NCBI GenBank assembly: GCA_006538405.1
Contig: BJKQ01000002.1
Coordinates: 1,736,001-1,800,000, forward strand
Origin: Hansfordia pulvinata
Taxonomy: Eukaryota > Ascomycota > Sordariomycetes > Xylariales
Length of the DNA: 64,000 nt
Direction of reading: 5' to 3'
This document shows positions 46,131-58,644 of this stretch, in pieces (position 1 is the first letter of the stretch; the number at the start of each line of letters is the position of its first letter). The notes below the pieces were generated by a model that did no database searches, was not told where the DNA came from, and worked only from the letters and a program-made list of their open reading frames with translations. The translations under genes were made by a program, and so were the position numbers.

Positions 46131-48108
46131 TGGTGGTTGATGGAGCGGTGGCCCGGGCTGCCCTACTCGCAACGTACGCGTACTCGCTCCGCACCATGGG
46201 CCGGCCCCAGCGAGGCGCCGTCGGCTGGACCGTGAAGAGGGAATTTGGAGCCGGGCCCAGGGACAGGGAGCAATGGGTAGCGTATCCTGTCGGTCTTGTC
46301 GGTGACTTGAGTGGCAGTTTTAGTGGCGGTTGGTGCTGGTGATGGTCGAGAACCGGATATAGGTGGTAGTCAGGAAGCGGCAAACTCCACGTCGGGTTCT
46401 GCGCGTACGTGTTCTCGCATCGTACCTCCTACTACACGTACCTACCAAATTTTTAGAGTGCCCTGGTGGCCCACTTGACGGGTGCATGCAGCACCACACG
46501 CAGTCTGTGTCAGGCGCGGGAGGCGCAACTTACCGTACCTAGATTAAGTAGGTACCCAAGTGATTACCTCCGCCCGGATGCAGCCCAGCGCCGGCCCGGT
46601 CGCATGGGATTCGATCCGGTTGCCGCACCGGCACTCGTGATCCAGCATCCGCATTGGAGGGACTCAGCTAGGTTAGGCACATTGATGTGTACTTTCAACC
46701 CTCAAGCCAGATCCGGTATCTAGGTACATGCTCTTGTGGGCAAGGTCGCCGTCTCCGAGTGCCTCAGGACCTCTGGACAGACTGCAGCCCAAGTACCGGA
46801 GGTACGAGTATCGTAGGAGCTCTCCTCGTACCTCCATTCCGAGATCTGTCAGGGGCCGCGGGCGATCGCAAAGATGGACGCAACGTTCAGGTACCTACTC
46901 CGTGAGGCGTGTAGATACTTGACCCAGTACCGGCATGTATGCGGTTAAGCAGGTGGTAAGGTGAAGTACTTGCCATCCGATGTACATACATGCACGGTAT
47001 GCAGGTGTGGTGGTATGGACATTACCTAGGTATGTAGTAGGTGGTAGGTAGTCGAAGTACCTAAGTAAGTAAGGTAGAACCTTATGAAGCACCCAGGTGA
47101 TGATAGGAAATACCTACATGTAACTTGGATAGTAGCCGGGGCCAGGTTCTGGTCCTTCGTCACTCCGCCCCGGGGCCGCCTGAAAACTGGCCAACCTGTA
47201 ATCTGGGTGAAGCGCCGGATCCTCGACCCGTTGTCTGGATGGACTCTCGTCAACCCTCCTCCACCCGCCCGCTAATGAGTGAACGGGCGAACCAGGTCAA
47301 CCAACTCGGAAACCAATAACGGCTTCCTTCCATGTCAACGTTGGTGATTGGGCTTGATTGCGAGTTCTTAGTTGAGCACAGCCCTCTTTTACACATGCTA
47401 CGGGCGGCGACCAGAATCACCTGTGGATGATGCGACTCACTCTCACGAGTGCGCTGTCCACAGATACCTTAGTACCGCATCGTCAGGTATGTACCTACCT
47501 ACCTACCTAAGATACCTACGTAGGTGGTAGGCATTTATTTACATGTACGGATAGGCAACCATCGTATTACCTGGTGGAGCTCTTCCCTGTGTGGGTGAGG
47601 TAAGCACTGGCGGCTCGGCAGTCTGACACGAGGGGTATTTGTCTCCCCTGGGCTCCTTCCCTCTCCATTCTACCCACCTACACTTAAACAGTAACTGGTA
47701 GGTACCTAGTTACAACTCATCAAGCAGACGAGTAGGTTAGGTACTTGCAAGTGAGAGTACTCGTGTGCGCGTGGCAAGAGAGACGACATGAAGGCGGAAG
47801 GCGAGCAAAGGTGATCACAGCTTGGGATGGCGACTTTGAATCCATCCCGGCTGCCGAGAGATCTCCGCCCTGGATCTGATGTGTCGGTTTCCACCCACCT
47901 ATTCTTTTCTATTAATATGTACGGCATAGGTCCAATGCGTACGTACGTACGTACGGAATGCGGCATTCACGAGTATGTACATGGTATCTTGCATCGCCAC
48001 GCCGCGCCGCGCAGCGCCGCGCAGGAGTGGAGGGGCTCTACCGGATCCCCACGCTCGAGGACTCGGCACTCCGTACTCTGCCACACCAACACCCTCACCA
48101 CCATAAAG

Positions 48109-48124
48109 TTTTTTTTTTTTTTTT
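48109..48124. repeat. T16 homopolymer
   Basis: Sixteen T in the gene-poor tract. Confidence 0.9.
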
Positions 48125-48864
48125 GGAATGAGAGAACAAGTCCGTAACCCGCACCTTATAAGCACCCGCACCTTGGCTTTGGCAACAAAGCCGTCCTTTG
48201 CAGTGTATATGTGTGCGTGTGCCCGTGTGCTATGACTTAGCTTCGACCGACGGTTGATTCATCAGACCGGGAAAATCCCGACTGGCGCTTCTCGGCGACC
48301 CCTGCGAGGCGAGAGGGCATGCGGCCCCCTGTCCTGCTACTGCCGCTGGGTCCCCATGTCATTTTATTTTGGTACGCGGCTGCCGGCGCTGCTCCGCAAC
48401 CGTTGCGATCCGGACGGACCCTGGCACGACCATACTCATACAAGTATTGTCCGGCCGGCGCGGGCGGCACACCCTGTCATCGGCTGTCCCTAGAACAATC
48501 CCTGGCCTCCACTCGGGTTGGCCAGGTCTCACCAGTCGCCATCATCCCGGTCAACAACAGGTGCGTGCTGGCCCCCCTGCGTGTCTTGCTCGCCTCTCAA
48601 GAAGAAGAAGAGGGACGGTGTATGATAACAATAAGAGGGCTCCTGGCCCCTCCTCTTCTCTCGCCTTATCCCCCGAGCGTAGACTAGCGTCACTTTTTGT
48701 TGTTAGTGTTCCTATTTTCGCAACAACCTGGGTACGACCTCGCCTTTGTCCGGTTTTGTTCGTGTCGCGGAAACCGTTGTTCGTGCATCGCTAGTTGCTC
48801 TAACCCCCTCCCACTTCTGCCAACACTTTCATCCATCCACCGTTGCCCGGCTGCCTGCGCCGGC

Positions 48865-48868
<4 letters not shown>

Positions 48869-48895
<27 letters not shown>
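48869..48895. repeat. CTG/GCT trinucleotide run
   Basis: About nine near-perfect trinucleotide units. Not in a supported reading frame. Confidence 0.85.
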
Positions 48896-49173
48896 CGCTA
48901 CCGGTTTTCGTTTATTCCCGCCTTACAGCCAATCTGACAGATACTCGCACTACGAGTACTACCCCAAGTTACTGGACCCAAGACACGACAACACGATCCC
49001 TTGGTGGGGCGCCCCGTCGAGGTTGGTTTGGTACGAGACGTGGGGAGGGAGGAGAAAAAGAAGAAGAAGAAGAAGCACTCATCTCCACCCCCACGCAAAG
49101 CAAGACAGGCGAAGAGAGACCGTCGGACAGATATTGTACTGCTGGCTGTCGTTGCCTCCTGCACCGTCGCCAA

Positions 49174-49206
<33 letters not shown>
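49174..49206. repeat. GCC trinucleotide run
   Basis: About eleven GCC/CGC units in the gene-poor tract. Open frames through it code only for homopolymers. Confidence 0.85.
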
Positions 49207-50578
49207 TTGCAGAATGGATTGACGACGCGGGTGACCATCCACGCCATCCTGTCAGCTCACCACACACGACCGCCCCTCCGGCCTCCTCCCCCCCCTGGTT
49301 GTTATTTCGAAGAGCCGGCAGCCTGGCGACCTTGGCTGATCTAGGCCGGACTCGGTAGTCATTCTCCGCTGGGCGTCGTTGCTGCGGGCGAACATCATAT
49401 GACACCAAGATCACCCAACGGACCCCCTTTATTAGTAGGTACTCGTCCGAGTATTCCTCATTCGCTACCTCCTAGTAGGCCCCTAGTCCATTCTTCACTC
49501 GCCCGGTAGCAAAAGTCTCGGTCCCGTCTTCTCGTCAAAGGAGAGCCCCAATGGATTGAAGACGGATCGGCTTTGGTTTGGCTTTGGTCAGTCGGCCGCG
49601 GTTTCCTCGCCTTCGCCTTGGCCCCAAATTCCTTGGGCAGGTAGGGGTAGGTAAGTACTGAGCTTAGTGCGTGTACCTTACCTAGTGAGACGGGAGTAGG
49701 TAAGGCTCTGCTGGCGTGTGTGGGCGGTCCGGCGCCGACAACGTCTCGACGCCGTCTCTCTTTCTCTTGGGCAGGACCGACGCGGTCGCGTTCCTTCCTC
49801 GCCATTTGACGAAATAAGCAAACTCTTGCGAAAGAGCCGAGGACAGACGGAGTGGGACCTTCCAACGAGTCTCATCGATCGAGGAATACGCGTGAAGAGA
49901 AAGAAAGGAAAAAGAAGAAAAAGAAGAAAAAAAGGTAGAAAAATATATAGGAAACCCCCGGCACGAAATCGACCTCAGAAAAGTCCACGAACTTGACCAC
50001 CCAGTCCACCTGGCTTTCTGGACCGGCTCCGGAACCCGATTCGGCGCGCATCAAGCCTGTCGAGAAAAGAACAAGAAAAAAACGTTTGATGTACTCGCAT
50101 CCCGCGATGGCTTAACTTGGTGCTGTAGTCAGCAACCAACCAGGCTGCCTTTCCAACCAACGCCTTCTGCCTGGCCTGCCGATCGGCTGTGTCCCAAAGA
50201 GAGGCGCGGGGGCGGCGGCGGCATGGACTTGACAGATGTGCTCCCGTCCGGCCGCCCGCAGGTGTGGCAGGCAGCAGAACTACATGTACCGACTACATGT
50301 ACTAAGGTATCTACATGTACGAGAGGTAGGCGACCTCCTTATTATACCTACCTAAGCTGTACCTAACCTAACCTCCTACGCCTCCCTGACGTACATGTAC
50401 GTGCCCATGTACACACCGAGCTTTGAGATGGGTCGGTCGTGCACGTAATCGTCGAGGTGTGGAAAGTGCCGTACGAGCAGTACGAGTAGTACTCCCGGCC
50501 AATCATGTACCTAAGGGAAAGGCCAATACATGGATGTATTCAGCACTACGAATACCACCACTGCCTGGCGGTTAGAAG

Positions 50579-50623
50579 TGGTGGTGGTGGTGGTGGTGCT
50601 GCTGCTGCTGCTGCTGCTGCTGC
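50579..50623. repeat. Compound (GTG)n(CTG)n microsatellite
   Basis: Six GTG units run directly into about nine CTG units. Confidence 0.88.
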
Positions 50624-50869
50624 TTCTATTTTTGAAAGCGACGCTTGATGGCTGGATCGGCGGGACTCCCCCAGAAGATCGGGCGGCGGCTGCCCGCCCG
50701 CACCGCCAAGTTCATCATCCCGCAATATCTACTCCACACCTCGCAACACACACAGAGTCCACTACAAAACCTTGGCTCGTACTTATTAACCCCAGTTGAA
50801 GACCGACCGACCGGGGTTTGGCACACGTGAGACTCACGACGGGTGGGAGCGTACGTCAAGTCAGTACCT

Positions 50870-50909
50870 AACCCAACTGACCATATTATAACCCAACTGA
50901 CCATATTAT
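50870..50909. repeat. Perfect 20-bp tandem duplication
   Basis: The unit AACCCAACTGACCATATTAT occurs twice back to back without a mismatch, consistent with a recent duplication. Confidence 0.93.
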
Positions 50910-53106
50910 GATGACCGGCCCTGGGCTGTGTGCCAGCCGTCACGAGTACTCGTAGACGGCGCCTCGCCATCGCGTGCTTAACAGGGGAATAATGACAGGG
51001 ACCTACCTGTACGAGTACCCAGGGAGTACGAGTGGTCGTGGACACCACCGGGAGGCGAGAGGGAAGAGAGACTACCTGTACTCAGTTAGCGACAGAGACA
51101 GGGCCCAAGTGTAGGTTAGGAGTAGGTTAGGTACCAGACGATAATGATAAAAGAGACAGGGCAGAAGAAGCAACAATGTGTAATCATCGGAGTACAATCA
51201 CAACTACTTCATGACCCCCTGCTCGCCCTCCCCCAGTGACGGAATAAGCCGTGGAGCGGGGGAAGGGGGGGGGGCGCTGATGGCGATGGCTCATGGTGCC
51301 ATTCGGCCCTTCTTTTCTTGCGCTTTTCCCGTCAATCAACTCTGCATTTTGCTAGGCGGCGGCCTTTGAAGCCTCGCAAGGCTAGTGACTAGCAGGCGGC
51401 TGACGACAACGTGCATGGCATTGCGTGGCGGTCTGGTCTGATCTCTGATCTGATCTGGTCTGGTCTGGTGGTGCGAAGCATGGGGAATGTCATCCCAGCC
51501 GGTTTTTATTTTCAGCCCTTTGCCAAGCCAAGCCAGCCGCTGCGACCGAGTTGACCATCACGAAAGGGGAAGGAAGAGAAGGAAAAGAAGAAGAAGAAAG
51601 AGGAGGAGGAGGAGAAGAAGAAGAAGAAGAAGAAGAGGCATCACCGTCACTCGCAGTCCCTTTCCTCGTGGTCCCCCTGGCCCCTGAACATGAGTCCGAG
51701 ATGCCTTATCACGGAGTGGCCACTTGGACGGCGTACGAGAAGTGGGTGTCATTCATAGTGTGTTACAGATCCGGGGGCTGCTTTCTGCGAGGTTGCGCTT
51801 GGCTCTTGAGACTCCTGCGCCTCTGTCTGTCTCTCTGTCTCTCTGTCTGTCTATCCCGCTGTCCAAGTCACCTGTCTCTCTCATGGCCATGCCTCGTCAA
51901 GCCTTTCTGATGCACGTCTCGCATCATCGGTGAGAGACGGTAACAAGCCTCGTAGATCGGTTTGGGGTTGTACCGGGATTCCCCTTGTCGAGCACTTGCT
52001 TGGTTTGGTTGGTCGGTTGTCGTCGTCGACCTGATGACCCCTGCGAGACGGCCGTGCATTGTTCATGAGACCGCGACACACACACACTCACACACAAAAT
52101 CTCGCAGGAAGCGCTACCCCCCGCCGCCCCAGAGCGATCGAGTGATTATTAGAGAGCGATGACTGGGGGTTTACGAGACGATTTGTCAAGGGCTAGCCCT
52201 GCACACAAAGCCGCGACGGTCTGCTTCCTTTCGCGAGCCAGGCCTGCCAAGGCCCCGACTTTCCAAGAGGTTCTTATTCCCGGGAAGGGAGTAGGAAACC
52301 CGGAAGGGAGTAACCAGGAAGGAAAGAAAAATGATAACAATAATAAGAGGAACAAGACGAGAAGTAGATCGGCCGGCATCCAGGGTCGCGCCTGTAGGAG
52401 GAATAATAAGGCCACCCAGATCTCATTGGCAGGACCCCGAGTCCCCGAGGCTACGCCAAGTAAAGTAGAGAGGCAGGCAATCAACCATGCAACCTCGCCG
52501 TTCTCTCTCACCAAAAACCAACCAACCGGGTTAGAAGACAACAAAAAACAGCGCCGATCTGGTACGAGCCCCCGAGCACAACTCGCACGTACTCGTACGA
52601 GTGCTCGTACGGACACCAACATGTGGACGCCCAGCGCTAAATCTCGCACTCGGGGCACGGTAGCGCGCGCGCTCTGGGAACTCCCTCCAGCCAGCCAGCC
52701 AGCCGCGAGCGAGCGAGCGAGCGCAGAATAGAAACACGGCGGCAGCGGCGTTTGGGGGGTTTTGAACCACTGGAACCAGCTGGCACAGCTACGTGAGCTA
52801 CTCATAACGAGTACTCGCACCTAACTAGCTACCAGCTAACGCCCCAAGGAACCAAGTCATCAGGAAGGGGACGAGCAAAAAAGGTCCGGTGGTGTTGCGC
52901 CACGCAAGCCAAGAAAGAAAGAGAGAGAGAGAAAAAAAACGGGGATCTGGGGCGGCGGGCGAGCTTGGGATCGACTACCCGGCTCCCAGGCACCCAGGCA
53001 CGTCGATTTGTCTGGATGCGGCTCATCAGCTCAACGCAGCCTCTCAGCCTCTCAGCCTCTCAGCCCTCTCATCAGCCCTCTCGTTAGCTCTTATACTTCC
53101 ATGGTG

Positions 53107-53133
53107 GCTGCTGCTGCTGCTGCTGCTGCTGCT
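53107..53133. repeat. CTG trinucleotide run
   Basis: Nine CTG/TGC units in intergenic sequence. Confidence 0.85.
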
Positions 53134-53875
53134 AAAATGTTATTTATATAGAAATAGAAAGAAGACGGAAAGCTGAGCCGGCACGCCCCCGGGTGGTTCA
53201 GTCAGGTTGTCAACACTCGCCACAGTGACGTTGTGTCTACCTCCGTACCTTAGGTACCTTACCCAAGCAACAAGTAAGTACCTACTTACAGACAAATGAG
53301 ATATGAAAGCCTGAAACACCAAATGCAGTAGTGATCTCTTGTCTGGTCGGAGCGATGGGGGCTGGCAAGACGTCAGGAAGCGGTCGGTCAGCGTCTATCT
53401 CTGGTGGAGTCATATCTTGCTGGCAGCCACGCCATAAGACACACACACACACACACATACATCGCCCGCCAGGGATCCCAGCGCTCGGGTCATTCTACGT
53501 TACGGGCCTGGTCTCTGGGTGGAAGGATCAGGCGCCACCCTCCATTGTGCCCTTCCCCCCTCCCCCGGCTTAGTAGGGCTGGGCCGGGCTGGACTGGGCC
53601 TCCGGGCTGGGCTGAGCCGGGAGCTCTGGCAGGCGACGTGCCGCCCCCATCGTCGGGCCAAGGCACGTTGTGCTGCACGCACGCGGCGTGTGCCGGCAGG
53701 CGGAGATCGGATCAGATTTGGGGAGGGGAAGGGATCCTTTTGCCCTCGCTTGCTCAAGCCCGGGCATCCTTTTTCCTGCCCAAAACGGCCACGGCACTTG
53801 GCCTACCCGGCTGGCTGTCATGCAGACGGTCCGAGACGAGAGGAGGGATCTCGCCAACTGTGGTTCGAAGCCAGA

Positions 53876-53915
53876 GGAGAGGAGGAGGAGGAGGAGGAGG
53901 AGGAGGAGGAGGAGA
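53876..53915. repeat. GGA trinucleotide run
   Basis: About thirteen GGA units, purine-only on the + strand. Confidence 0.85.
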
Positions 53916-55929
53916 AGAATCTCGGGAGGCGGAGACGTCGGCCGAGATGGGGCTGGCTCTTGGGGTGGTCACGGTGGTGTGTGGAAGTTTTGATAGAAAG
54001 TCGTAGCAAGTCAAGATAGCTGCAACGGAAGTCATTAAGCACGTGTGGGAGAATCAACAAGATAGGAATGAATCGTCACACCATGAGGATACGGCCACAA
54101 CTTACTAGTCTGGCGCCCTGTCCGCCGCCGGTCTCGCAGACTAAGCCGAGGCCGCGCAGATCGCCCGGGCCCGGCGTTGCTCTCTGCTGTGCTCTCTGTG
54201 GGTAGTCGGCTCTTGCTTACTCGTGAGGTTAGGACGGGGGTTGCCGGCTCGCCTACTGGCGCTTTATGAAGGAGTTTGTGTGGGAACGAGTCCCGAGACA
54301 GGTGGGACGCCCACACACAGCCTCGGGTCCGGGCAATGCAGTGCAGTGCAGTGCAGTGCAATTCTGAGCAGAGCAGAGCAGCAGAGAAGCAGCAGGAAGC
54401 AGACATCCGGCTCATCCTCCTCCCCGACTTGGCCACTCGGGCTCTGTCTCTGTCACTGTCTCTGTCCCCCCCCCCTTACGATCGCTCATCATACATCGTC
54501 AGTCCCTCCAAGTACGAGGAACTCCGGGAGAGGGCGATCGACGCTGGGCCAGGCATGCATCTGACAGAGCCGCTGCCTCAGGCGCACGCGCGGGCTGGAG
54601 ACGGGCCACGCCGTTGCGGCCGCCGTCGGCAGTGTGCGCCCCCCTCTCCTCCTCCTCCCTTATTATTGTCCACCCCGTCCATCCATCCGTCTCCACCTAA
54701 TCCATCCCATCACCCATCGTCGTCGTGCAGAACCGCGGAGTGGAGGGCGGGCTATGGCTGTGATTTGTCTGGTTGACCTCGATTAGGAAGGACTGTTTGC
54801 TATTTTTGCCATTTTTTTTATCTTGCTTTGTACGATCAGACTTGAGTCGCTGCTGATGCTGTCGAGCCTGGCATTCTGGCAACCTTATTATTGACGCCAA
54901 CGCCAACGCCAACGCCAACGACAATGGCAACGACAATGGCAACACCAACACCAAGACACAGACATCCAACATCCGGGACGGTGACATTTACGGGCAGTGG
55001 GCAGACGGGGGCATTGAACGCCTGGTACCTGTATCAGGTACCGGTTCAGGTCCTGCAGGCGGTACCCAACCACTCGTATACCATGGATCTACATGTAGGT
55101 AGGTTACCTTACCTAGCCTCTACACTTTACCTGTTCACCACCGTCAATCATCACCAGGACAATGCTCTGAGACTTGCCACTTTATCAAACTCCGAACCAC
55201 TCCAGATGCCACAATGGTGCGGGGTTGCCACGGCAGCCGCCGCGTGAAGAAGCACAGTCCTCGCGAGCAGTGGCCGGCAACGCGTCAAGACGCACTCCAC
55301 GGAGACATCCCGGAGTGCAATCGATGAGACGACCGACAGGTCAGACCAGGGCAGAGAAGAAGCCCTCCTCCACCGTTGCCGGATGGGTCGTGCGGCCGTT
55401 TTTTTTCTGACACGCGGGTGGGCCCTCACGCCCGCAGCGGACCGTTACAGATCTCGCTCCGTATCTCCGGGCGGATACTTATGTACCTTGAGTAGCCTAT
55501 TGAATCTTACTATATAAGGTACCTACCTAGGTACTAGGTATTTCAAGCATTCACCAGATCGGATTCAACATCAGATCTACGAGTAGGTACCTAGGTACGG
55601 ATACCTCTCCGTCGTGATAAGCACTCCATACCGTACTCTGCCCACCGCACACGTACGCGCCCCAGCGACTGCCACGAGCGCATTCCATCCACTACGGATG
55701 GCACCGGCCCAAAGGCGAGCACAAGGCAAAGCGTGGCAAGGCAAGGCAAGACAGAGCTTGCAAGGCATGGGCCATCTCGGTTCGCACGGGCACTTCCGGC
55801 GCGCGGGCGCCATGTGGCTCCGCCTCCGCTTCTGCACCATCAATTCGATACGCCCGTCTCTTCTGCTTGTCTCTGGTGGTCCGAGGGTGCGCATTTGTGT
55901 ATTCTGCACGAGCTGCGCAGAGTACGCAA

Positions 55930-55958
55930 GAAAGAGAGAGAGACACACACACACACCA

Positions 55959-56024
<66 letters not shown>
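55930..56024. repeat. GA microsatellite tract with an embedded AC run
   Basis: Mostly (AG)n over about 95 bp, interrupted by ACACACACAC near 55943-55957. Confidence 0.9.
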
Positions 56025-56026
<2 letters not shown>

Positions 56027-56496
56027 TCGCCTACGGTGTCGAAACCAACTCGTACGCAACTCCGATGGAATCTGCGCACCGGGAGCGACGGGCTGGCTCT
56101 CGGGTCCTATCCAAGACGCCGATGTTGGCCGCGTCGAGCCGGCCGGCCGTCCTCCCTATGCACCCCTCTGCTATTGGGGACGATGTTGGCCCGCGTGGCT
56201 CTTCTCCTGTCGTGCGGCGTATCACCCATGTTTTTGCTTGCCAAAGCGGCTCCTTGTCAGCCGCGGGTTGGGGGCTGGATGATCCGGGCTCCGCGGCTTC
56301 GTGGGGATGCAAGGCGGCAGAGGGCTCCGACCTGCAACCCGAATTGCCAGAAGACTCACTCATCGAACGATCGGAGCCGACTGAGGTGTTGCTGGTACCG
56401 ACGTCCCCCAAGCAACAGGGCTCGGTAGAAGCTCCGGAAGCCCCATGTCGGACGTAAGCTGAGCAGGATTGCTATCGGGGGATCATCTGCGGTGCG

Positions 56497-56500
<4 letters not shown>

Positions 56501-56538
<38 letters not shown>
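56501..56538. repeat. (TG)19 microsatellite
   Basis: Nineteen uninterrupted TG units. Confidence 0.92.
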
Positions 56539-56539
<1 letters not shown>

Positions 56540-57759
56540 CTATTCTGGTTGACTCAACCGATACAGCGGTCACGGTGCCCTGCAAGGCTGCAGCATCACA
56601 ACGCCCTTGAAAACCCTGCAACGGGGATGTGACTGATGAGTGTCCCTGTTGGACTTCCCTGGTGTATCCAGTCTGCTTGAATTGCAGTTTGCCTGTCGCT
56701 TCGCATGCCCGTGTGGTATCTCGGATAGCGGCTATGTGGCTACCACTGCAACCGTAGTCTATTGACCCGCGATGCGGCGCCTTGCGGCAGGCCATGGCCT
56801 CCAGAGCCTGGGAAGCCAGTTCATCGAAGAGAACCACGCAAGGAAATCTGGCGAGCTAATGACGATCGGATCGCGAGCCAACGCGCGGCAACAGGGGAAG
56901 ATACGAAATCTTGGACGGCAGTGCCTCGACGCAGACCCAAAGGCGCACCAGAACGCGCCCCATAAGAGCAAAACTCACATGCTTACATCGGTTCATCAAG
57001 CCGAATTTGAGCCTCTTTACCAGATTAGGTGCTCGATATGGTAAAGGGAGTGGGCGCCGTCTGATTGACTGTCAGATGATCCAAAGTACACCTGTTGATG
57101 CATTCCCGGCCCCTTGAAGAACTTGTGGGAGGAGTCGGCTGGTTGAAGCCACATCGTATGCGAGACTCCGAGAGGACACGACGTGGGCCATTAGGTACGG
57201 TACCTAAGGTTTTCCATCATGGTGCCCAAGCTCAGCCCATGTTTTGAAGAGCCTGCACCAATGTACCTGATAGGAATCGCCAAACACTGTCAATTGCAAT
57301 AGAGCCGCTCCTTACCTTTTCTTCAAGGTATCTTATCAGGTTTATGTAATGCTTCGATTGGGTTGCGCAGACCTGACTGGAACACATCAGTTGAAGCAAT
57401 GCGGACTAACCCGTGTTGGTACTAGCGCAGACAGCAGCGGGCGAGGCTCGCGCGATCCGCCTATGGCAAGCTCAGGTGCTTCAATGGGCAGTCGCAGCCA
57501 CCCAACGAACGTCGTCAGCCCTCCTCCCGTCTTCTTTCAGCCTTCCCGTCGCGAACCCGCCATCATCACATCATATCATCTCGCCATCACCCCCCTCTCA
57601 CCACCCTCGACACGCAAAACATCACACCACACCACACCACGCCGACAAATCAAACCCAACCAAACCCTCCCACAACAGCAACAACCAGATACCAAGCACA
57701 TACTCGTACACGACCCCGACCCGAGGCTCACCTCACCACCCAACCCCCGACACAGAAAC

Positions 57760-58644
57760 ATGACCCGCCCGCCGCCGCAGCGGTCCACCGTCGACCGCCT
57801 AGACAGACCGAGCGCCTACTATGCCAGCAGGGTATGCCCTATCCTCTTCCCTCCTCGCCTCGTGCCCGGGCTCCGCATGGTCCTCCCGGGGCAAAGAAAC
57901 CGAATCGCATCTTTCAATTCATCCCGCGCAACCCAATAGAACGATCACGGGCACCCGCTGACCTCTCACCCCGCAGAACAACAAGCGCAAGAGAAATGAC
58001 CGCCGCGGCGACGACCGCGACCGCGACGGCGACGCCGAGATGGCCGAGTCCAAGCACCCGGAGGAGGCGCCCGAGGATCCCCTGGCCGCAGCGACAACCC
58101 TCTACGTCGGCAACCTGTGAGTTTTTCTCCCTCTTCCTCTTCTTCGTCTCCCTTCGAAACCCCCCCGTCTCCATGTCGGAAAACGCCAAATTCAACCTAA
58201 CCAAACCACCTCTCCCCCCAACAGATCCTTCTATACTACCGAGGAGCAGGTATACGAGCTCTTCAGCAAGTGCGGCGAGATCAAGCGCCTGGTCATGGGG
58301 CTCGACCGCTTCCACAAGACCCCATGCGGCTTCTGCTTCGTCGAGTACTACACCCACGACGACGCCCTCGACTGCATGAAGTACGTGGGCGGGACTAAGC
58401 TGGACGAGCGGGTCATCCGGACCGACCTCGACCCCGGGTTCGAGGAGGGGAGGCAGTACGGGAGGGGCAAGAGCGGCGGCCAGGTCAGGGACGAGTACAG
58501 GGACGACTTCGACGAGGGCAGGGCGGGCTCGGGCGCGCCATCCAGGCCGAGCGCATGCGCGAGGTCGAGAGGCAGCGCGAGCGCGACGGCGGCGGCCAGG
58601 GCGGAGGGCACGTCGACGACGACGGCTACAGCCGTGCGCGGTAG
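57760..58644 (+). CDS. Nuclear cap-binding complex small subunit CBC20 (CBP20), frameshifted near its end
   Basis: Binds the m7G cap of nascent transcripts together with CBC80. Exons 57760-57831, 57977-58116 and 58225-58644. Introns are GT-AG, and the first has a CTGAC branch site. It begins [20 protein letters not shown], with a basic linker to about residue 45. One RRM has RNP2 LYVGNL (66-71), followed by [20 protein letters not shown], and RNP1 CGFCFVEY (105-112). The CBP20 signature [20 protein letters not shown], then [16 protein letters not shown], is intact. The frame is lost just after DEGR. One extra G at 58521-58523 gives [20 protein letters not shown] and an Arg/Gly-rich tail ending GYSRAR at 58644, about 210 residues. 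Human CBP20 has GRGGYGK at the same place, which supports that reading. Confidence 0.92.

Larger units (their letters stand above)
44166..57759. other. 13.6-kb gene-poor tract rich in simple repeats
   Basis: Between the Nup82 start and the CBC20 gene I found no conserved coding sequence, although many Arg/Ser/Leu-rich frames are open by composition. Contents: GTGAGGTGAA repeats (44611-44651), a 22-bp minisatellite (45977-46130), TACG and ACCT runs (near 47940 and 47500), T16 (48109-48124), CTG, GCC, GGT, GAA and GGA trinucleotide runs, a 20-bp tandem duplication (50870-50909), a GTGCA run (54341-54360), a long GA tract and a TG tract (about 55.9-56.5 kb). GGTACCTAGGTA and TACGAGTA motifs are dense. 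It could hold long 5' leaders, lncRNAs or lineage-specific genes. Confidence 0.5.

Noticed and set aside
52149..52820. A 223-residue minus-strand frame
   Set aside because: Leu/Arg-rich, made partly from repeat DNA, and without motif or promoter support.
55867..56457. A 196-residue + strand frame
   Set aside because: Starts inside the GA/AC microsatellite and codes mainly for Arg-Glu repeats. The rest shows no domain.
33104..58523. Programmed ribosomal frameshifting at the six broken genes
   Set aside because: The sites share only a C/G run, with no slippery heptamer or obvious downstream structure, and such events are not known for these families. Base under-calling is simpler.
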